A stretch of 64,000 nucleotides of DNA, taken from contig CM000692.1 of assembly GCA_000149225.2 (NCBI GenBank), positions 434,001 to 498,000 on the forward strand. The letters are read 5' to 3'. Positions within the stretch are counted from its first letter, which is position 1. The number at the start of each line of letters is the position of its first letter. This document shows positions 19,180-28,235 of the stretch, piece by piece. The notes below the pieces were generated by a model. That model did not search any database, had not been told where the DNA came from, and saw nothing but the letters and a program-made list of their open reading frames with translations. Source of the DNA: Lachancea kluyveri NRRL Y-12651. Its lineage: Eukaryota; Ascomycota; Saccharomycetes; Saccharomycetales; Saccharomycetaceae. Made by a program: the position numbers and the translations under genes.

Positions 19180-20184
19180 CTACTGGGTAATTGGACAGTT
19201 CTTCAAGTACTCAGCCTTGTTCTTCAAAATTCTGACACTCTTGAAGAAAATCTCTTCTGGGGTCATAGCACCAGCACTTTCCACATTGAAGACAAAATGA
19301 TCTCTGACTCTACCCAATTTAACTTTACCTTCAAATTCTTCGTGTCTTAGGACTTCTCTAGAAACGGTATCCTTTCTAGCATCCTCGACATAAGCCTCTC
19401 CTTGTTCGTTGATGCCAATGACGCCTGGTGGAAAACATCTAACAAGATTCTTGGCAGACTCACCGGTAATTGGTTCGGTGATGTTGATTTGAGGCATCAA
19501 TCTGTAAGAAGCAGTACAAACTGGAGAAAATTTTGCATGATCACTACCAATACCTAGGATACAATGAGCTCTGAGGGAAATTTCTTGACCCGGTCTTAGC
19601 TTGGCCAACAAGATGTCTGGGTCAGCTGGTACCACTGGTGACTTCGCAAATGTTTCCAGTTGCTTGCCTTGAGGTTCGAATTTCAAGTGACGCGCATAGA
19701 TGTTGGAATTTCTATACAAGACCTTAGGGTCAGTACAGTCCTTTGGGGCATCTGGGTTTCTAGTACACTTTACGTTTAGAGTCAAAACAATGGTATTTTC
19801 ATCTGTGAACTTTTCCTCCTCAGTTAGACTGTTATCAATCCAAGATAGCATGTCTGGGTCAACCTTCAATGGGACCAAACCGATTCTGTGAGCCAAAACT
19901 TCATCTTGAATAACGGAGGTATTGTTAAAGAAATAAACATATTCTGGAGCAACTGAAGGAACTTCAGAAATCATAATACGACGAAAAGCATTGGCAATAG
20001 AAGTATCGATGTGAATTAAGTCGAAGTTGGCTTCTCTTTCATCTAGGGAAGAAATTTTAACGTCAAAGGTATCTTTAAATTTTTGTAGATCCCAGGCATG
20101 GTCTTCGTGTTGGCTGAAGCCTGGGAAGTCAGTAGATGTAGTGTTAGTGACACGATTGTATTCTATACCCACAATATTAGACAT
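19180..20184 (-). CDS. RPC40: RNA polymerase I and III common subunit AC40
   Basis: A 334-residue alpha-like subunit shared by Pol I and Pol III; it dimerises with AC19 (Rpc19) and nucleates enzyme assembly. The RpoA-type dimerisation motif is clear in IHIDTSIANAFRRIMISEVP, followed by AHRIGLVPLKVDPDML. The start MSNIVGIEYNR and end KNCPITQ match the family closely. Transcribed divergently from PRP31 with a 219-bp shared promoter that holds PAC and RRPE elements close to this gene. It corresponds to YPR110C. Confidence 0.98.
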   Translation of the reverse strand: MSNIVGIEYNRVTNTTSTDFPGFSQHEDHAWDLQKFKDTFDVKISSLDEREANFDLIHIDTSIANAFRRIMISEVPSVAPEYVYFFNNTSVIQDEVLAHRIGLVPLKVDPDMLSWIDNSLTEEEKFTDENTIVLTLNVKCTRNPDAPKDCTDPKVLYRNSNIYARHLKFEPQGKQLETFAKSPVVPADPDILLAKLRPGQEISLRAHCILGIGSDHAKFSPVCTASYRLMPQINITEPITGESAKNLVRCFPPGVIGINEQGEAYVEDARKDTVSREVLRHEEFEGKVKLGRVRDHFVFNVESAGAMTPEEIFFKSVRILKNKAEYLKNCPITQ

Positions 20185-20250
20185 TGCTACTCGTCGATGC
20201 CACTTGAATTAGTCTCTTGCTCACTACTAATCCAGCAGAGATTCTAAGCA

Positions 20251-20277
20251 GCTCATCGCTTCTGAAAATTTTTTTCA
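20251..20277. promoter_or_regulatory. PAC and RRPE elements between RPC40 and PRP31
   Basis: GCTCATCGC (20251-20259) is the complement of the PAC core GCGATGAGC; TGAAAATTTTTTTCA (20263-20277) is an RRPE. The pair starts 67 bp upstream of the RPC40 ATG. This PAC plus RRPE pairing marks the ribosome biogenesis regulon in yeasts (Dot6/Tod6 and Stb3). PRP31 may share it. Confidence 0.78.
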
Positions 20278-20403
20278 GCATTAAATCAAGCAAAAAGAAA
20301 CGTTTAAAGGTCATACTGAACGACACGTCGAGGATCGAAGTGCTCATCTTAAACTTTTTACCCAAACTACTTAAACCATCAAGCTCAATGAGATGTCGAG
20401 ACA

Positions 20404-21825
20404 ATGTCGCAGGATGATTATTTGTTGCAAGACTTGGAAGATGACTTCGGGTCTATGTCCGATGGCGAACTAGAGGAAAGTGTTTTGGTGGACGACACAG
20501 AACAGAGTGAAACGTGTACTGCCATCGAAACGGAGCAGCTTTTGAGAGCATTGGCTCGTGAATATAAGCCTATAAACCTATCAACAGGTGCATTAAATGG
20601 TCCGAAAGAACTGTGCCAACTACTCCCATTACAAAATGGCATCAAAAAGCTGATGCTGAATAACAAATTTTCCACGGTAACTTTATTGAGTGAACTACAA
20701 CCTGTCATACAGTCGGAACTTGCCTTACTGCATAATTACATCAAATCGTTATACAGCAAAAAATTCTCGGAGCTAGACTCATTGGTAAATCCTCCCCGAA
20801 GTTATTCTAAATTGATTAAGTTCCTGGAAACGAGCGATGCAAGAGACCTATCTACACTAGAGGGAATTTTGAGTAAGGAACAAATCCTTATTGTTTCGAT
20901 GTCGATGAAAACGGGATTTAAAAGGGATTTGGCTCTACCTTCTGATGAAAAGACTTATCTGCTGACAGCAATTGACATGCTTATCCAACTGTACGATTTG
21001 CAAGACGAAATTACTTCCTTCATTGCTTCACAGGTCATCAACATCGCACCAAACGTTTGTGCTATTGTGGGACCTCAAGTGGCATCCAAGATTTTATCAG
21101 CAGCAGGCGGACTTTTAGAATTAAGCCAAGTTCCCAGCTGTAACTTAGCATCAATAGGTAAGGACAGGTATATGTCACACGAGATCAACACAGATATGAG
21201 CGGGGTCAGACAGCGTGGCTACGTTTATTCATGCAGTTTAATTCAGGATCAGCCACCACATGTCCACAAACAAGCATTGCGGATGGTATGTGCCAAGGTA
21301 TCCTTAGCTGCGAGAGTAGACATCTCCAACAATAAGGATAACTCACTAGGTGTCAAGTGGGCGAACGAAATTTCAGAAAAGCTAAACAAACTACAGGACC
21401 CTCCAAACATTTCTAATACAAAGCCTTTACCTATTCCAGAAGACAAGCCTAAAAAAAAGAGAGCTGGCAGAAAATTCAGAAAGTACAAGCAACAGTTTCA
21501 ATTGTCACATCTGCGACAGTTACAGAACAGAGTGGAATTTGGCACGCAGGAAAGAACAGTTATAGACTCGTACGGTGAGGAAATTGGGATGGGGATGGCA
21601 GGATCATTGCAAGCCACACAATATTCTACTCATAACAATACAGCCAAGATGAGAAAGTCGATGAAACGGAGAATTGCGGATGCTGAAGATAACGTACGAG
21701 ATTTCGTGCTACTGGACGATCGGATGGGTGTGGCGGAAGGTAACAAAGATATTCCCACACAACCATCAGAGAAAAAGAGCAAAACTGCAGGCAACGGCTG
21801 GTACTCGAAGCATATATCTCAGTAG
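20404..21825 (+). CDS. PRP31: U4/U6.U5 tri-snRNP splicing factor Prp31
   Basis: A 473-residue protein (S. cerevisiae about 494) that binds U4 snRNA with Snu13 and holds U4/U6 in the tri-snRNP. An acidic N-terminus is followed by the NOSIC region (about residues 95-215) and the Nop RNA-binding domain with the signature AIVGPQVASKILSAAGGLLEL (about 222-242). The C-terminal part contains the basic KPKKKRAGRKFRKYKQQ segment that contacts U4/U6. The ATG lies directly downstream of the shared promoter and gives the expected N-terminus MSQDDYLLQDLEDDFG. It corresponds to YGR091W. Confidence 0.97.
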   Translation: MSQDDYLLQDLEDDFGSMSDGELEESVLVDDTEQSETCTAIETEQLLRALAREYKPINLSTGALNGPKELCQLLPLQNGIKKLMLNNKFSTVTLLSELQPVIQSELALLHNYIKSLYSKKFSELDSLVNPPRSYSKLIKFLETSDARDLSTLEGILSKEQILIVSMSMKTGFKRDLALPSDEKTYLLTAIDMLIQLYDLQDEITSFIASQVINIAPNVCAIVGPQVASKILSAAGGLLELSQVPSCNLASIGKDRYMSHEINTDMSGVRQRGYVYSCSLIQDQPPHVHKQALRMVCAKVSLAARVDISNNKDNSLGVKWANEISEKLNKLQDPPNISNTKPLPIPEDKPKKKRAGRKFRKYKQQFQLSHLRQLQNRVEFGTQERTVIDSYGEEIGMGMAGSLQATQYSTHNNTAKMRKSMKRRIADAEDNVRDFVLLDDRMGVAEGNKDIPTQPSEKKSKTAGNGWYSKHISQ

Positions 21826-22174
21826 ATAATAATCGACCATTTTCTACAAGAGTATCAAAAGATGTTTTGATCTTCTTTTTTCCTCTTAATTTGTTTTTTT
21901 TCATCTATTTATTTTGTGGCGCTGTCTTCCGTGACACGGACATCAAATCTTAGTCAAATTGTTCCACTTCACCGCATTTCTTAACAGATAGCGGAAAGGT
22001 CTCACTGATACGAATAGACCTACTGCCTACTTCCCCTGCTTTATCATTAGTCATAATCGCTATGCTGCTTAGAGACAAAGAAGTAACTGAGAGCAAAGCC
22101 AAGAAAAAAAAAACTTAAATAGAACCGTATTTTTCGCTCAATGGCAGGTCATTGTTCCAATCGTCAAGTCAACA
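21826..22174. other. Intergenic region, PRP31 to the JLP1-like gene
   Basis: A 349-bp promoter region. TGTGGC at 21915-21920 matches the core Met31/Met32 site, which would suit a sulfur-scavenging gene. An ATG at 22141 opens a 26-codon upstream frame that overlaps the start of the main gene out of frame. Confidence 0.5.
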
Positions 22175-23338
22175 ATGGCAATCCATCCTTACAACTACCA
22201 AGACTCGAACGTTACCCTTGAACACGGAAAAAAAGTGAGCCAAGATGAAATAGAATTTAACGGTGTGTTGAGAGTCAATTCCAAGTTTAGGAAGCAAACA
22301 CAACTTCCTGAATATCTTCCAACTTGGAACCCAAATGAAAAATATGGGCCATTGACTTTCTTTAAATATGAAGACCCGGCTTTAAAGGCTGATCCGAGTT
22401 TTCCCCATTTATTTCAATCGCAGAAGCATGACAATCTTGAAATAAAAAAAATCTCGCCAAGCCTTGGCAGTGAAGTGAAAGGTGTCCAATTGAGCGATTT
22501 GGACGTAGACGGTAAAAACGAGCTGGCATTGTTTGTCGCCGAGAGGGGAGTTGTGGTTTTCAGAGATCAAGATTTCTTCACCAGAGGTACTGAATACGTG
22601 ACCAAGTATGCTGAGCAGTTTGGAAAACTACATATATATCCAACTTCTGGTGCACCTGAAGGGGCTTCCGAGTTACATGTTGTTTACAGAAGACCGGATG
22701 GAAATGAAGTTCAAAATACCTTCAAAGACTGGACCACCTCAGTTCTATTCCACACCGATATTTCTTACGAGCTACAGTCTCCATCGTACACCATTTTTGG
22801 AGTAGTCGACGGACCGGAATCTGGAGGCAATACTTTGTTTGCAAATAGTATCGGGGCCTTTGAAAGGCTGTCACCCCAATTTCGAGAATTTCTGAGCGGG
22901 TTAAATGTTATTCACAGTTCAAAGGAACAAGCTGACCACGCTAAAAGTTTAGGGGGAATCCAAAGAAGGGAGCCGGTAACCCATATACATCCACTGGTCA
23001 GAGTTCACCCCGTTTCCAAAAGAAAGATCTTGTGTGCAAACAGAGGCTTTTCTAGAAGGATTGTAGAATTGAAAAAGCCAGAATCGGATCTACTTTTGAA
23101 TTTTCTATACAACTTGATTGAAAGTTCTCATGACCTGCAGATTAGAGCTAATTGGGAGCCTGGTATGGTAACTGTTTGGGATAATCGCAGCGTCCAACAC
23201 ACCGCTATAATAGATTGGGAAGAACCTGTGACCAGATTAGCCGTTAGACTTACTCCACAAGCCGAAAGACCGGTAGAAGATTTAAAATATCTGAACGACC
23301 CCGAGCATTACCCTTCAGCGTCCACCTTAGATTTATGA
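22175..23338 (+). CDS. JLP1: JLP1-type sulfonate/2-oxoglutarate dioxygenase (TauD family)
   Basis: A 387-residue Fe(II)/2-oxoglutarate-dependent dioxygenase (S. cerevisiae Jlp1 about 412) that releases sulfite from sulfonates so they can serve as sulfur source. Iron ligands are visible as His193 and Asp195 in FHTDISYEL and His342 in NRSVQHTAIIDW, with the 2-oxoglutarate-binding Arg in the following TRLAVRLTPQAERP. Blocks such as PLVRVHPVSK and NFLYNLIESSHDLQ are near identical to Jlp1. In S. cerevisiae JLP1 is subtelomeric (YLL057C); here it sits inside a conserved block between PRP31 and DBF2. The start gives an N-terminus shorter than that of S. cerevisiae. Confidence 0.92.
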   Translation: MAIHPYNYQDSNVTLEHGKKVSQDEIEFNGVLRVNSKFRKQTQLPEYLPTWNPNEKYGPLTFFKYEDPALKADPSFPHLFQSQKHDNLEIKKISPSLGSEVKGVQLSDLDVDGKNELALFVAERGVVVFRDQDFFTRGTEYVTKYAEQFGKLHIYPTSGAPEGASELHVVYRRPDGNEVQNTFKDWTTSVLFHTDISYELQSPSYTIFGVVDGPESGGNTLFANSIGAFERLSPQFREFLSGLNVIHSSKEQADHAKSLGGIQRREPVTHIHPLVRVHPVSKRKILCANRGFSRRIVELKKPESDLLLNFLYNLIESSHDLQIRANWEPGMVTVWDNRSVQHTAIIDWEEPVTRLAVRLTPQAERPVEDLKYLNDPEHYPSASTLDL

Positions 23339-23708
23339 GGAACCCGTCCAGTCAGCTTCTTCTACCTAAAAAAAAAAGAAGTATGGAAACCAAATAAGAA
23401 CCAATACATACCATTATACTTTATATATGACACAGATTTAAAGGAAAAATAATAAAAATAAAAAAAAAATGAAAATGTAAACTGACACTTTTATCATTCC
23501 CAAGGATGTCGAGCACACGTGACCAAGAAGGGTTGATAGACGTATTCAATGACTTTTCCATTTCTGGAAAAAAGAAAACACAAAAAGAAAACTCTGAATT
23601 CTCGATCGATGATCCCTTGTAATATGTGAAAATATCCAGGTTTCATACGCAATTTCTCAGTATTGGCAAGGGAAAAGAACGAAAGAAAGAGCAAATATCG
23701 AGATCGGA
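23339..23708. other. Intergenic region, JLP1-like gene to DBF2
   Basis: A 370-bp AT-rich spacer with an A-run near 23460 and a single E-box CACGTG at 23516-23521. No gene seen. Confidence 0.5.
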
Positions 23709-25442
23709 ATGTTCACAAGAGGTGTTAATGGTGCCAATAGGGATATTGATGCCTTAGCTGATAACATTGGCCAACTAAGTTTCGATGCCAGTGACCCTAA
23801 CAAATTCATCTTCGAGCCCACTACACCTTCAAAATACAAAGAGAATGGGTCCACTACTGGTACACCATCACCCACGAAATCGACTCTTTATGATGACAAT
23901 GCTGGCGATGTTTCTAAGCTTTCGATGATGGATATTGATGAGAGAACACAGGATGAGATTGACGTGACTAAGTCACCAAAGAAATTACCATTGAATTTTT
24001 ATGCAAAAGCTTCATCCAGTAAGACCAAAAGATTGGTCAACGTTTGCCAGATGTATTTTTTGGATTACTATTGTGATATGTTCGACTATGTCATTAGTAG
24101 AAGAGAGCGTACTAGACAAGTAATGAAATATTTGGAACAACAACGCGGACAAGGTATACAACCACAACAGATTTCTAACGAATGGCAGGGATATTTAAAT
24201 AAAGAGACCAATACTCTTAGAAAAAGAAGATTAAAACCAAAAAATAAGGACTTTGAAATGATTACACAGGTTGGTCAAGGTGGCTATGGTCAAGTTTACC
24301 TTGCAAGGAAGAAGGACACCAAAGAAATTTGTGCGTTGAAGATTTTGAACAAGAAACTCTTGGTCAAACTAAATGAAACAAATCACGTATTAACGGAAAG
24401 AGATATTTTGACTACAACAAGGTCTGACTGGTTGGTGAAGTTGTTGTATGCGTTTCAAGATCCTCAAAGCTTATACCTAGCAATGGAATTCGTTCCGGGA
24501 GGAGATTACCGGACTTTACTAATCAACACGAGGTTCCTACAGGCGCCCCACGCGAGATTTTACATCAGCGAAATGTTTTGTGCGGTAGACGCTTTGCACC
24601 AGTTGGGTTATACCCATAGAGATTTGAAACCTGAAAATTTTCTCATCGATTCGAAAGGCCACATCAAACTAACGGATTTTGGTTTAGCTGCAGGTACAGT
24701 TTCTATGGAGAGAATTGAAAGCATGAAACTGAGATTGGAAGAGGTCAAGAATTTAGAGTTTCCAGAGTTTAAGGAAAGGTCGATGGATGACAGAAGGAGG
24801 ATGTACAAGAAGCTGAGGGAGTCCGATGTCAACTATGCCTCTTCTACCGTCGGATCTCCAGATTACATGGCTTTGGAAGTTTTAGAGGCGAAAAGCTATG
24901 ACTTTACAGTTGATTATTGGTCGCTAGGTTGCATTATGTTTGAAAGTTTGGTCGGGTACACTCCGTTCAGTGGATCATCAACAAATGAGACTTACGAAAA
25001 TCTAAGACGGTGGAAACAGGTGTTGAGGAGGCCTAGATGTGAAAATGGACGTTACGCATTTTCTGACAGAACCTGGGACCTGATTACAAGACTAATAGCC
25101 GACCCTGTGAACAGAGTGCGTTCTTTTGAACACGTCAAGAGAATGAAGTATTTTGCTGAAATTCACTTCGATAGCCTGAGAAGCATGAGTCCACCGTTTA
25201 TCCCTCAGTTGGATAGTGAGACAGATGCTGGATATTTCGACGACTTCAGCAATGAAGCTGATATGGCTAAATATGCGGATGTTTTCAAGAGGCAAGATAG
25301 GCTAACTGCTATGATGGACGACTCATCAGCTGATTCGAAATTGGTTGGATTTACTTATAGACACAGAAAGGGGAAAAATGGTTCTAGCGGAGTTTTATAC
25401 GGTGGTGCAGAACATGCTGACCCATTTGCCACATTTTACTAG
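23709..25442 (+). CDS. DBF2: NDR-family protein kinase of the mitotic exit network, Dbf2/Dbf20
   Basis: A 577-residue Ser/Thr kinase that, bound to Mob1, acts downstream of Cdc15 to trigger mitotic exit and cytokinesis. The N-terminal Mob1-binding region (about residues 95-165, VCQMYFLDYYCDMFDYVISRR) precedes the kinase domain, with glycine loop GQGGYGQVYLA, catalytic HRDLKPEN (His303) and DFG (Asp323). An NDR-type insert lies before the activation segment VGSPDYMALE. A C-terminal hydrophobic motif FTYRHRKG holds the expected phospho-Thr. It matches both Dbf2 (YGR092W) and Dbf20 (YPR111W), which are duplication sisters; here a single copy occupies the merged position. Confidence 0.97.
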   Translation: MFTRGVNGANRDIDALADNIGQLSFDASDPNKFIFEPTTPSKYKENGSTTGTPSPTKSTLYDDNAGDVSKLSMMDIDERTQDEIDVTKSPKKLPLNFYAKASSSKTKRLVNVCQMYFLDYYCDMFDYVISRRERTRQVMKYLEQQRGQGIQPQQISNEWQGYLNKETNTLRKRRLKPKNKDFEMITQVGQGGYGQVYLARKKDTKEICALKILNKKLLVKLNETNHVLTERDILTTTRSDWLVKLLYAFQDPQSLYLAMEFVPGGDYRTLLINTRFLQAPHARFYISEMFCAVDALHQLGYTHRDLKPENFLIDSKGHIKLTDFGLAAGTVSMERIESMKLRLEEVKNLEFPEFKERSMDDRRRMYKKLRESDVNYASSTVGSPDYMALEVLEAKSYDFTVDYWSLGCIMFESLVGYTPFSGSSTNETYENLRRWKQVLRRPRCENGRYAFSDRTWDLITRLIADPVNRVRSFEHVKRMKYFAEIHFDSLRSMSPPFIPQLDSETDAGYFDDFSNEADMAKYADVFKRQDRLTAMMDDSSADSKLVGFTYRHRKGKNGSSGVLYGGAEHADPFATFY

Positions 25443-26539
25443 TTACACAAACTACGCCGATTACTTCACTGGATCAAAACAAAAAAGACAAAAAAAAAAA
25501 ACAAACTTTTCTATCTATTGGAAATCAGTGTATAATTTTATTTTTTTAATCTGTTATGATTCATGTTATACCTCTCCTGCAAGAAAATGAGAGATTCTTC
25601 TCCACCACGAAACCGAAGAATTTAACGAACAAAGCTCTGTCAGTTATCCACTATGATCACAACCCAAAAATCTTTATCAACCACATCGAGGATAATTTAT
25701 GTAATCAAGTTATTAGGATATACCTTGAAGATTGTTTAACTTTACATTTTTTGATGTTAACCATCCATTTTTCCTTTTCATTTTTTTTCGCATACAAAAA
25801 TCAACAATTCTCACTCTATATTTAGAGCAGTATGTCAATAGGAGTAAGTCTGTGAATCCTTCACAGCTATCGGACAAAGCTAGATGCAAAGGAATATCCT
25901 GTTTGCGGCCAAAACGAAACTCACTCTATTTGAAAATAATGAAACCGTTTCACACCTCATAAATTTTCGTAGCAGAGATTCAGTCTCCCTAAAAATCTGC
26001 AAAAAGATAATTCTCCTAAGATAGAAAAGTCTCGATACAAGGATTGGTTTTGTTGTTGGGTGATAAGATTAGATTCTAGTGACAAGTTATGATTCGAATT
26101 ACACTCTAGTTATCATCATCTTGAAGTAAAGTTCAATATTTCTTCTGTCAAAAACTGATTCAGTACTCCAGGATACATATCTGACTGTAATTCTTCTACT
26201 CATCCAAGTCATGTACACCAACGAATTGACGCATCTCACGGTACTCTACAAAGACTAATTTCTGTGTTTCAACTACTCGACATATTAGAGCTTACTCACA
26301 ATTAGAATCCAAAATTTTAGAAAAGAAGAAAATCTTGAATGTTTGAAAAACCAGAATCATAGTTAAAAGTATTCGTCGAGATTCAAATTCTCTGGTGAAC
26401 TGGATCCACTATTAAACACAAACTGACGTAAAAGTATTTTGTCGGCCCGCTCGACATATTTTAAAGAATGAAAATTTCAATTTCTAGACAGAACATGAGC
26501 ACAATGTCCTCCACCAGTACAAAATATCCCAAGCGGACC
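25443..26539. other. Intergenic region, DBF2 to DRN1
   Basis: Nearly 1.1 kb, AT-rich, with no open frame that looks coding, no tRNA and no recognisable LTR. It includes the DBF2 3' end (A-run near 25490) and the DRN1 promoter. Confidence 0.5.
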
Positions 26540-28109
26540 ATGACAAAGACCAAAATGTACGTTCAATAATCCGTTTTATTCCTCCTTTCAATATCTCATC
26601 AATTTTTACTAATACTAATTCCCAAACAGTCTCGTCTTACATCCAACAGTGGATAAGTTGAATGAAGTACTAGAGAAATCAAATAAACTAAATGAAAAAT
26701 CAGGGCCATTTGATTGTGTTTTGCTATCAGGAGATGTATTGAAATCAGATGACCCTACATTATCAGTCAAAATTCAACAGCCCACTTTTTTTACAAATGG
26801 CAAGACTCCACCTAGCCAGAATTCTGGCTCCAAAGACATTGCTGAAAATTTTACGTTATTGAATAATCACGGAATCTATGCGATGAGTAACGGTCTGAAA
26901 ATTGCATATTTACCTGGAAACGAAGAATCATTGAACAACCAAAGAGAATCAATCGCTGAAACTTTTAAAAACGTCGAAGAGGAAGGTGTGGACATTTTGA
27001 TGACCTATCATTGGAGCAATGCTATAAGTCGCATGGAAGGGTTGATACTAGGCCATGATTTGATAGATGAGGTGGTCAAATTAGTCAAACCAAAATACCA
27101 TTTTGCTTGTGGTTATAATAAATTTTTTGAACTTCAACCATTCGGATGGTCTAATGAAAGGGTTACAAGATTTATCAATATCGCAGAGTATGATAGCGGA
27201 AACAAATGGGCATATGCATTTAATATCGAGCTTGATTCAGATATTGTTAGAGAGCCTTCAGAAAGTTTAATTGCGAATCCTTACTTAACCCCGAGTGACA
27301 AAAAGCGCTCTCTACCGCTAGACCTACCTGAAAAGCCTATAGTTTCCAAAAAACCCAAACAAATTCTACCGATAGAGTGCCGTTTTTGCTTCAGCAATCC
27401 AAACCTTGAAGATCACTTGATTATATCGATCAGCGAGCATGCCTACTTGACAGTCGCAAAGGGTCCATTAAGCATACCTAAGGGGAAGATGGATTTTTCT
27501 GGCCATTGCTTGATAATCCCAATCGAACACATACCAAAATTAAATCCAAAGGAACACAACCATCAAGATATATTGGAGACACCAATAGGCAAAGATGTTT
27601 TGAATTTTGAACGTAGTATAGCCGAGATGAATGACAAAAAGTACGATATGGCAACAATCGTGTTTGAAATCAATTCCGAACATTCTATTCATTTTCACAA
27701 GCAAATAGTACCGGTGCCCAAATATCTAATGAACAACTTTGAATCTGCTCTAGACAGGCAAGTCCATTTCAACAACGACAGATATACCAACAATGCCAGA
27801 TTAAATTTTGTTGAGTTTTCTGATGCAAACAACGAAGAATATTTAAAGTTGATCAACAATTGTGAAAACAACTATATTCAGTTTACAGTTTATGAAAGCT
27901 CTGGCTCTACCCCAAAGAAATACATTACCACCTTTGAATCTAGAGAACGGATTGACCTTCAATTCGGTAGAAGAGTGGTGGCATACATTTTGCGTCTACC
28001 GAAAAGAACTAAGTGGGACTCGAAACCTTGCCAGCAAACTATAGAACAAGAAAAGAGAGACGTGGAAAAATTTCAAAAAGGTTTTAAAGAGTATGACTTT
28101 ACAAACTAA
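26540..28109 (+). CDS. DRN1: Drn1, lariat debranching accessory factor (CwfJ family), spliced
   Basis: Predicted join(26540..26556,26630..28109), 498 residues (S. cerevisiae Drn1, YGR093W, about 507). It works with the debranching enzyme Dbr1 in turnover of intron lariats. The N-terminal CwfJ/metallophosphoesterase-like domain begins MTKTKILVLHPTVDKL. The C-terminal CwfJ_C1/HIT-like domain is seen around ECRFCFSNPNLEDHLIISIS to GHCLIIPIEHIPKLN, with a Cys-x2-Cys pair. Without the intron the reading frame would have no ATG before the conserved GPFDCVLLSGDV block. In-frame ATGs further up (26468, 26495, 26504) are alternative starts. The gene lies between DBF2 and convergent MRD1, as the merged YGR/YPR order predicts. 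Confidence 0.82.
26557..26629 (+). other. Predicted spliceosomal intron of DRN1 (73 nt)
   Basis: The 5' splice site GTACGT (26557-26562) is a minor but used yeast variant of GTATGT. Two overlapping branch-site matches TACTAAT lie at 26607-26613 and 26613-26619, followed by the acceptor CAG at 26627-26629. Removal joins K-I to LVLHPTVDKL in frame with an ATG 16 bases before the donor. The short distance from branch site to acceptor is normal for yeasts. Not proven by transcript data. Confidence 0.75.
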
Positions 28110-28235
28110 ATATTCTATGTAGTATTCAAATGTAACAGTGATGTAATAGCGTGCTCAATGTACAAAAGAAGGAAAAAAAAAAGACACTGCTAGGAGCCAA
28201 CCTCCTAAGTATCTTAAATGCAAGAGGTTAATTCT

